Shown here: positions 6,768 to 10,947 of the stretch, one piece after another | How the letters are laid out: every line of letters starts with the position of its first letter | Position numbering within the stretch: the stretch's first letter is position 1 | NCBI GenBank assembly: GCA_958405355.1 | Contig: CATYEA010000044.1 | Coordinates: 1-10,947, forward strand | Source: an uncultured Lachnospiraceae bacterium | GTDB taxonomy: Bacteria; Bacillota; Clostridia; Lachnospirales; Lachnospiraceae | Length of the DNA: 10,947 nt | Direction: 5' to 3' | Translations under genes and position numbers: made by a program | The notes under the pieces: model-generated | What the model saw: the letters and a program-made list of their open reading frames with translations, nothing else | Databases searched by the model: none | Told to the model about the DNA's origin: nothing

Positions 6768-7568
6768 ATGTATCAGACAGATACCGAAAAGAGCTGTGCT
6801 GTGTATCCGATGGATAACGAGAAATTTGGAGAGTTCATTGCACAGCTTCGGAAAGAAAAGCATTTGACTCAGAAAGAATTGGCGGAACAGCTTTTTATAT
6901 CGGATAAAGCAGTCAGTAAATGGGAGCGAGGCTTAAGTATGCCGAATGTGTCCATGCTGATTCCCATAGCAGAGATTTTTGGAGTGACGGTAACGGAGCT
7001 GCTTCGCGGCGAGCGGTTTGAGACGGAAGGTTCATTAAATAAGGATGAGGTTGAAAAGCTGGTGACCTGTTCCCTGGATATGTCGTTAAAGGAACAGAAA
7101 TCGCAGCGGAAACTCCGCAAGCGGTGGACGGGAATTTATATACTCAGCTTGTGTATTGTGGCAGCGGAGCTTCTATTGTTTAGAGCGGTGGGTTTTACAT
7201 GGAGTGATATGGCAGACAGTATGCTGCCCTATACGGGAATGCTTTTGCTGTTTGGCGGGTGGTTCTGTATGTTTGCGAGAGAAACGCTGCCATCCTATTA
7301 TGACGAAAACAAAATTAATTTTGTTTCCGACGGAGCGTTTAGAATCAATATGCCGGGCCTTCATTTTAATAACAGCAACTGGCCGCATATCCTGAATGCG
7401 GCCCGGGTCTGGAGTATTACCGGAACGATTTTGCTGCCTGCGGTAGGTTTTATTCTCTGGCTTTTTTATGGCAATGAATTATGGGGCGTTATCCGGCTGC
7501 TTGTTCCGCTGGCATTCGTTTTGGGAATATTTATACCAATGTATGTGTTTGGAAAAAAATATGAATGA
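6768..7568 (+). CDS. XRE-family regulator with C-terminal membrane domain
   Basis: The protein has 266 residues. Residues 18-80 form a Cro/C1-type helix-turn-helix domain (IAQLRKEKHLTQKELAEQLF, then SDKAVSKWERG), followed by a charged linker (81-119). Four hydrophobic segments follow at about 121-141, 154-171, 215-234 and 241-261, so the repressor is probably anchored in the membrane with its DNA-binding domain inside the cell. Such XRE-membrane fusions are common in Lachnospiraceae, where they often sense membrane or envelope state, but the ligand and targets are unknown. A perfect AGGAGG (6755-6760) 7 bases before the ATG at 6768 decides this start; an in-frame ATG at 6747 lies upstream of that site and has no ribosome site of its own. 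It follows the ATPase by 105 bases with no clear terminator or promoter between, so read-through from the metA operon is possible. Confidence 0.87.
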   Translation: MYQTDTEKSCAVYPMDNEKFGEFIAQLRKEKHLTQKELAEQLFISDKAVSKWERGLSMPNVSMLIPIAEIFGVTVTELLRGERFETEGSLNKDEVEKLVTCSLDMSLKEQKSQRKLRKRWTGIYILSLCIVAAELLLFRAVGFTWSDMADSMLPYTGMLLLFGGWFCMFARETLPSYYDENKINFVSDGAFRINMPGLHFNNSNWPHILNAARVWSITGTILLPAVGFILWLFYGNELWGVIRLLVPLAFVLGIFIPMYVFGKKYE

Positions 7569-7606
7569 AACCGTTAATTTAAAAAAAATTTTATAAAAAA
7601 ATACCT

Positions 7607-7635
7607 TTGACGTAAATGAGAAAAGATGGTATTAT
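7607..7635 (+). promoter_or_regulatory. Predicted promoter of the second rubrerythrin, with PerR-box-like -10 region
   Basis: TTGACG (7607-7612), a 17-base spacer and TATTAT (7630-7635) form a good promoter; TATAAT at 7633-7638 overlaps with a 20-base spacer. The sequence TTATAATTAATACAG (7632-7646) matches 11 of 14 fixed positions of the PerR box. The same TATTATAAT string covers the -10 of the PerR-like gene (2123-2131). Transcription should begin near 7642, immediately before the hairpin in the leader. Confidence 0.6.
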
Positions 7636-7645
7636 AATTAATACA

Positions 7646-7695
7646 GCGAGTAGCAAACCTGCGTAAATCCGGTTGAATGCTACTCGCTTTTTTTT
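7646..7695 (+). terminator. Hairpin with U-tract in the leader of the second rubrerythrin (attenuator or upstream-gene terminator)
   Basis: GCGAGTAGCA (7646-7655) and TGCTACTCGC (7678-7687) form a perfect 10-base stem followed by eight Ts. The 22-base loop can pair further inside (AACC 7656-7659 with GGTT 7671-7674). It has terminator form and is the only candidate terminator for the XRE gene. However, the only good promoter for the rubrerythrin lies upstream of it, so transcripts of that gene would have to read through it. The loop also complements the region just before the ribosome site (see findings). It may therefore be an attenuator, or the end of a short RNA of roughly 50 bases. Confidence 0.75.
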
Positions 7696-7735
7696 ATGAA
7701 ATAAGAAATTATTTGCAGGTTAAGGAGGAAATCAT

Positions 7736-8401
7736 ATGGAAAAATGGAAATGTACAGTATGCGGATATATCCATGAAGGACCATTGCCTGAGGATTTTGT
7801 CTGCCCGCGATGTAAACAGCCGGCTTCTGTTTTTGAGTTGTTGAAGGATGAAACAGCCGAATCAAAAAATCCGTATGCAGGAACGAAAACGGAAAAAAAT
7901 CTGGAAGAGGCTTTCTCTGGTGAGAGTCAGGCTCGTAATAAGTATACATTCTTTGCCGCCGTTGCACAGCGTGAAGGTTATGAACAGTTAGCTGAATTAT
8001 TTTTAAAAACAGCCCGCAATGAGCAGGAGCATGCACGTATGTGGTTTGAAGCTCTTGGTGGCATTGGAAATACCGCAGCGAACTTGTTGGCGGCTGCTGA
8101 AGGTGAGAATTATGAATGGACAGATATGTATGACCGTATGGCAAAGGAAGCCGAAGAAGAAGGTTTCCCTGAGATAGCCGAGAAATTCCGTCGCGTAGGC
8201 GAAATTGAAAAAGCTCACGAGGAACGTTATCGTAAACTGTTACATAACGTTGAAATGCAGGAAGTATTTGCAAAGAGCGGTCAGACGATGTGGGAGTGCC
8301 GTGTCTGTGGTCATCTGGTTGTTGGCACGGAAGCGCCGGAGGTATGTCCGGTCTGCGGATATTCCCAGAGTTATTTTGAAGTTCGTAAAGAAAATTATTA
8401 A
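7736..8401 (+). CDS. rbr: Rubrerythrin with rubredoxin domains at both ends
   Basis: This 221-residue cytoplasmic protein has three parts. An N-terminal rubredoxin-like domain has C6/C9 and C23/C26. A ferritin-like four-helix domain (about 48-172) carries the classical diiron ligands E63 (SGES), E96 and H99 (EQEH), E124 and E127 (GENYE), and E158 and H161 (EKAH). A C-terminal rubredoxin domain has C188/C191 and C204/C207. Classical rubrerythrin has only the C-terminal one and reverse rubrerythrin only the N-terminal one. The core is closer to the classical form ([24 protein letters not shown]) than to the 2675-3217 protein. Peroxide reduction is the expected activity; two rubredoxins might receive electrons from different donors or serve different subunits of a dimer. 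AAGGAGG lies 7 bases before the ATG. It appears monocistronic, with a structured leader and its own terminator. Confidence 0.93.
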   Translation: MEKWKCTVCGYIHEGPLPEDFVCPRCKQPASVFELLKDETAESKNPYAGTKTEKNLEEAFSGESQARNKYTFFAAVAQREGYEQLAELFLKTARNEQEHARMWFEALGGIGNTAANLLAAAEGENYEWTDMYDRMAKEAEEEGFPEIAEKFRRVGEIEKAHEERYRKLLHNVEMQEVFAKSGQTMWECRVCGHLVVGTEAPEVCPVCGYSQSYFEVRKENY

Positions 8402-8426
8402 TTGTTCAGTGCCGTTATGGATCTGA

Positions 8427-8487
8427 AAAAGCGTGTCGCCAAAAGGCATAAGTCCAGCTCTTTTGACAACACGCTTTTATTTTTTTG
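8427..8487 (+). terminator. Rho-independent terminator after the second rubrerythrin
   Basis: AAAAGCGTGT (8427-8436) and ACACGCTTTT (8469-8478) form a perfect 10-base stem, followed by TTTTATTTTTTT overlapping the 3' arm. The long loop contains a small GCC-AAAA-GGC hairpin (8438-8447). It begins 25 bases after the rubrerythrin stop and ends just before the ribosome site of the MATE gene, so MATE expression needs either read-through or a weak promoter inside this region. Confidence 0.75.
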
Positions 8488-8504
8488 AATGGAGGAGAGT
8501 TCCG

Positions 8505-9929
8505 ATGAATGAGAAATCGAATACATTTTTAGAAACAGAGCCAATAGGTGCTCTGATGAGGAAATATGCAGTTCCGTGCATTATTTCCCTGCTGGTGGCA
8601 GCATTATATAATATTGTTGACCAGATCTTTATTGCTAATGCAAGTTATTTGGGTTCCTATGGTAATGCGGCAAATACGGTTGTTTTTCCGTTGACGGTGG
8701 TGGCCCTTGCTATAGCTGTTATGATTGGTGACGGCTGTTGTGCTTTTGTCAGTATCTGTCTGGGTGCCAATAAAAAGGAAGATGCCCATAAGGGTATCGG
8801 AAGCGCCGTTGTTCTCTGCATTATCTGCAGTTTAATTGTCACTGTTATTTATCTGGTATTTCAGGAGCAGATTCTGACCGTGTTCGGCGGCCGGGTCAAT
8901 GAAGAGACCTTTTATCATGCGAGAGAATATTTCTTCTGGATTACGGTTGGCGTACCGTTTTATATGTTTGGTCAGGCAATGAACCCGATTATCCGTTCCG
9001 ACGGAAGTCCGAAATTTGCCATGGTTTCCACATTAGCCGGTGCGGTAACGAATATTATTCTGGACCCGATTTTCATTTTTATTTTTAAATGGGGTATGAT
9101 GGGTGCTGCCGTGGCTACCATACTTGGTCAGATACTGACAGCATTTTTATCCATCTGGTATTTGTGCCATATGAAGGCTGTCAAGCTGGAAAAGAGCAGC
9201 TTTGGAATTCATCCGGGACTTGCTGCAAAATACCTGCCTTTGGGTATCTGTAGTTTCCTTTCACAGATTTCCCTGGTAGCGGCAATGGCAGCTATCCAGA
9301 ATATGACTTTAAAATATGGTGCCATGGACGAGATTTTCGGGCAGGCACAGTATGCTCAGATTCCTATGGCTGTGCTTGGCATTGTTATGAAATTCTTCCA
9401 GATCGTTATTTCGATTGCTGTAGGTATGGCTGCCGGCTGTATCCCGATTGTCGGATACAATATCGGTGCGGGCCGTAAGGACAGAGCGAGAAACCTGTTC
9501 ACTCGGCTGCTTATTTTGGAGGCCGCTGTCGGCGCTGTGGCTTTACTTATCGTAGAGCTGCTGCCGCGTCAGTTAATCGGTATTTTTGGTGCAGCAAACG
9601 AGAGCAGCTACTATACGGATTTTGCAATTAAGTGTTTCCGGACATATTTGTGCATGATGATTCTGGCAACTGTCAATAAGGGGACTTTTATTTATCTGCA
9701 GTCTTTGGGCAAGGCTTTTCTGTCTACTATGCTTTCATTAGTACGAGAAGTGGTATTTGGCGTCGGCTTTGCGTTGATTTTACCGAGATTTTTCGGCCTG
9801 GATGGTGTACTATATTCCATGCCGGTGTCAGATGTGCTTACATTCATAATTTCAGCGATTGTGATTGCATATACGTATAAGACACTGAAAGTTGAATCGG
9901 TGGAACGGGAGGTAAAATATGAGCAATAG
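8505..9929 (+). CDS. MATE-family efflux transporter
   Basis: This is a 474-residue inner-membrane antiporter of the multidrug and toxin extrusion family, expected to export cationic drugs, dyes or metabolites in exchange for Na+ or H+. About 12 hydrophobic segments are arranged as two homologous halves. Family hallmarks include ALYNIVDQIFIA near residues 33-44, the GNAANTVVFPL segment (53-63), GDGCCAFVSICLGAN (75-89) and, in the second half, PIVGYNIGAGR. It most resembles the MepA/DinF-like clostridial branch; the substrate cannot be predicted. The start at 8505 is chosen because GGAGGAG (8491-8497) lies 7 bases upstream. The frame is open further upstream, to an ATG at 8433, but that part would be encoded by the preceding terminator. 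The 3' end overlaps the next gene by 11 bases, so the two are translationally linked. Confidence 0.92.
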   Translation: MNEKSNTFLETEPIGALMRKYAVPCIISLLVAALYNIVDQIFIANASYLGSYGNAANTVVFPLTVVALAIAVMIGDGCCAFVSICLGANKKEDAHKGIGSAVVLCIICSLIVTVIYLVFQEQILTVFGGRVNEETFYHAREYFFWITVGVPFYMFGQAMNPIIRSDGSPKFAMVSTLAGAVTNIILDPIFIFIFKWGMMGAAVATILGQILTAFLSIWYLCHMKAVKLEKSSFGIHPGLAAKYLPLGICSFLSQISLVAAMAAIQNMTLKYGAMDEIFGQAQYAQIPMAVLGIVMKFFQIVISIAVGMAAGCIPIVGYNIGAGRKDRARNLFTRLLILEAAVGAVALLIVELLPRQLIGIFGAANESSYYTDFAIKCFRTYLCMMILATVNKGTFIYLQSLGKAFLSTMLSLVREVVFGVGFALILPRFFGLDGVLYSMPVSDVLTFIISAIVIAYTYKTLKVESVEREVKYEQ

Positions 9930-10503
9930 AATTATAACCATCAGCCGTGAATTTGGCAGCGGAGGACGGACAATTGGCAGACAAACTGCCGCAAAACTTG
10001 GAATTCCGTGTTATGACTATGAGCTGATTGAGAAAATCGCTGAAGAAAGTGGTTTTGCCAAAGAATATATTGCGGAACGCGGTGAATATACGCCGCATGG
10101 AAGCTGGTTTGCCAGTGCATTTACTGACAGAGATTTTAACGGGCATTCCAACCAGGATTATCTGTGGAAGATTCAAAGAGACGTGATTTTGAAATTGGCA
10201 GAAAAGGAGTCCTGCGTTATCGTTGGACGTTGTGCGGATTATATTTTAAAGGATGTTCAGGATTGTCTGACTGTATTTATCCATTCGGATATGGAACGGC
10301 GGGCGGAACGGATTGTTAAACAGTATGGTGAACGGACCGAAACGCCGGAAAAACGTCTGAAAGATAAGGATAAACGGCGGGCATCCTACTATCAGTTCTA
10401 TACGGATATGAAGTGGGGCGATATGCACCACTATCATGTGGCTTTAGACAGCGGTATTTTAGGCATTGACAAGTGTGTGGATATTCTTGCAAGTCTGTAT
10501 TAG
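9919..10503 (+). CDS. Cytidylate-kinase-like family protein
   Basis: This is a 194-residue P-loop NTPase-like protein. The N-terminus has TISREFGSGGRTIG (7-20), the glycine-rich phosphate loop variant of this family with Arg where classical kinases have Lys-Ser. IVGRCADYIL (101-110), a basic helix with R127/R128/R131 and the lid-like DKRRASYYQFYT segment (151-162) complete the family pattern. Homology to cytidylate kinase suggests phosphoryl transfer to a nucleotide, but it is unlikely to be the housekeeping Cmk and no substrate is established to my knowledge. It starts inside the last codons of the MATE gene (11-base overlap, different frame), with GGGAGG before the ATG in MATE coding sequence. 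This tight coupling suggests a shared job, perhaps modification of the exported compound or regulation of the pump, but that is inference. Confidence 0.88.
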   Translation: MSNRIITISREFGSGGRTIGRQTAAKLGIPCYDYELIEKIAEESGFAKEYIAERGEYTPHGSWFASAFTDRDFNGHSNQDYLWKIQRDVILKLAEKESCVIVGRCADYILKDVQDCLTVFIHSDMERRAERIVKQYGERTETPEKRLKDKDKRRASYYQFYTDMKWGDMHHYHVALDSGILGIDKCVDILASLY

Positions 10504-10549
10504 ATGATTCAGTCTTTTGACATTTGAATCAGTAGATAAAATATGAGAG

Positions 10550-10590
10550 AGTCTCCCTGAAGTCTTTTTAGGACTTTGGGGAGACTTTTT
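10550..10590 (+). terminator. Strong terminator of the MATE-kinase operon
   Basis: A 15-base stem with two wobble pairs joins 10550-10564 to 10572-10586 (outer arms AGTCTCCC and GGGAGACT) with a 7-base loop and a following run of Ts, TTTTTTTATTTTT. It lies 46 bases after the kinase stop. The stop codon of the convergent GNAT gene falls in the loop, so that gene's 3' end also carries the hairpin, but on the - strand no clean U-tract follows. Confidence 0.9.
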
Positions 10591-10947
10591 TTATTTTTGA
10601 TGCAATCCATGGTGTAAAAATCTGTGTAAAAATCTCGTGGTATTCGTCGAAGGAGACATGGGAGCCGTTGGTCAGAACTTCCATTTCGATGCCAAAGAGA
10701 TTGACGCGAAACGGCATGACGGTCATACCATTTCTGAGATAAAATGCTTTTCGGCGTATGCGTTCCGGTGTGTTTTCTGATGGAATATCCGGGGCCTCGA
10801 TTTCAAGAAGAAAACGTTTGCCTGCATAGCGTTCCAAAAGCAGGTGGAGAGCCGAAGAACCGGCGCCGCTGTTTCGGCGTTGGTCATCAATGGCAAAATA
10901 GTCCAGAAGAATAATGTCATTATACAAAATAGTGATAGCCAGACCCA
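10568..10947 (-). CDS. GNAT-family N-acetyltransferase, C-terminal part, cut by window end
   Basis: The - strand frame is open to the right edge, so the N-terminus is missing. The visible part reads GLAITI, then LLDYFAIDDQRRNSGAGSSAL, which is the acetyl-CoA-binding motif A of GNAT enzymes: a beta strand followed by the Q-R-R-N-S-G-A-G-S pyrophosphate loop and a helix. Next come FLLEIEAPD and RRKAFYLRNGM, matching the motif B region with the family's FY-x-x-x-G-M pattern. The protein transfers an acetyl group from acetyl-CoA to an amine, but the substrate is unknown. A TTG at 10925-10927 could be read as a start, but the strand leading into motif A continues upstream, so it is an internal Leu codon. 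The stop lies within the terminator hairpin of the convergent operon. Family call is good; function beyond it is not assignable. Confidence 0.82.
   Translation of the reverse strand, partial: GLAITILYNDIILLDYFAIDDQRRNSGAGSSALHLLLERYAGKRFLLEIEAPDIPSENTPERIRRKAFYLRNGMTVMPFRVNLFGIEMEVLTNGSHVSFDEYHEIFTQIFTPWIASKIKKVSPKS

Noticed and set aside
7673..7700. Alternative promoter TTGAAT-N16-TATGAA for the second rubrerythrin, downstream of the hairpin stem's first arm
   Set aside because: Each box has two mismatches to consensus, while the promoter at 7607-7635 is clearly better; kept in mind as the simple rival to the attenuator model.
8463..8490. Promoter for MATE using TTGACA at 8463-8468
   Set aside because: The only -10 candidates at 16-17 bases are TTGAAT or TGAATG, and the start would fall in the ribosome site; too weak to annotate.
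8433..8504. Longer start for the MATE protein, adding 24 residues
   Set aside because: The added codons lie in the terminator hairpin of the previous gene, and GGAGGAG precedes the ATG at 8505 at ideal spacing.
10506..10530. Small inverted repeat GATTCA/TGAATC after the kinase gene
   Set aside because: A six-base stem with a long loop and no U-run; the real terminator follows at 10550-10590.
10925..10927. TTG start for the GNAT protein
   Set aside because: The beta strand that precedes acetyl-CoA motif A continues upstream in the same frame to the window edge, so the gene is simply truncated by the window.

Overview
The window looks like chromosomal DNA from a strictly anaerobic Firmicute of class Clostridia, most likely a Lachnospiraceae-type gut bacterium. 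The support is a monomeric [FeFe] hydrogenase beside a SpoIIE-type phosphatase, a PerR-like Fur regulator with a reverse rubrerythrin, a second rubrerythrin, strong AGGAGG-type ribosome sites, consensus TTGACx-N17-TAnnaT promoters and U-tailed hairpin terminators. No rRNA, tRNA, CRISPR array or insertion sequence was seen, and no gap between genes exceeds 180 bases. All complete genes are on the + strand. One partial gene at the right edge is on the - strand.

Layout. (1) 2-580: the 3' end of a SpoIIE-family phosphatase with a C-terminal extension of about 170 residues, followed 25 bases later by a group B-type [FeFe] hydrogenase (606-2063) and a terminator. (2) 2100-3293: an oxidative-stress module, with a PerR-like regulator (2180-2575) and a reverse rubrerythrin (2675-3217). 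Each has its own promoter, and an almost identical 19-base operator-like element lies downstream of each promoter; a strong terminator closes the module. (3) 3331-6662: a promoter with a short leader drives a MetA-family homoserine acyltransferase whose key residue predicts acetyl-CoA use. A CtpE-like P-type cation ATPase follows 3 bases later. (4) 6768-7568: an XRE regulator with four predicted membrane helices. (5) 7607-8401: a promoter, then a hairpin with a U-tract inside the leader, then a rubrerythrin with a rubredoxin domain at both ends. (6) 8505-10503: a MATE transporter overlapping a cytidylate-kinase-like protein by 11 bases. (7) 10568-10947: the C-terminal part of a GNAT acetyltransferase on the - strand, converging on the strong terminator at 10550-10590.

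How the genes may work together. The PerR-like protein keeps the positions of all five peroxide-sensing metal ligands of Bacillus PerR, so it probably represses itself and the neighbouring reverse rubrerythrin until peroxide or oxygen appears. The second rubrerythrin promoter carries a similar AT-rich PerR-box-like stretch over its -10 and may belong to the same regulon. Rubrerythrins reduce peroxide with electrons from reduced carriers, and the hydrogenase handles the same low-potential electron pool, so redox balance is the main theme of the left and central parts. The metA-ATPase, XRE and MATE-kinase units look like ordinary housekeeping or accessory operons.

The least explained points are the long leader/RBS pairing before the second rubrerythrin, the two-rubredoxin architecture of that protein, and the C-terminal extension of the phosphatase beside the hydrogenase.
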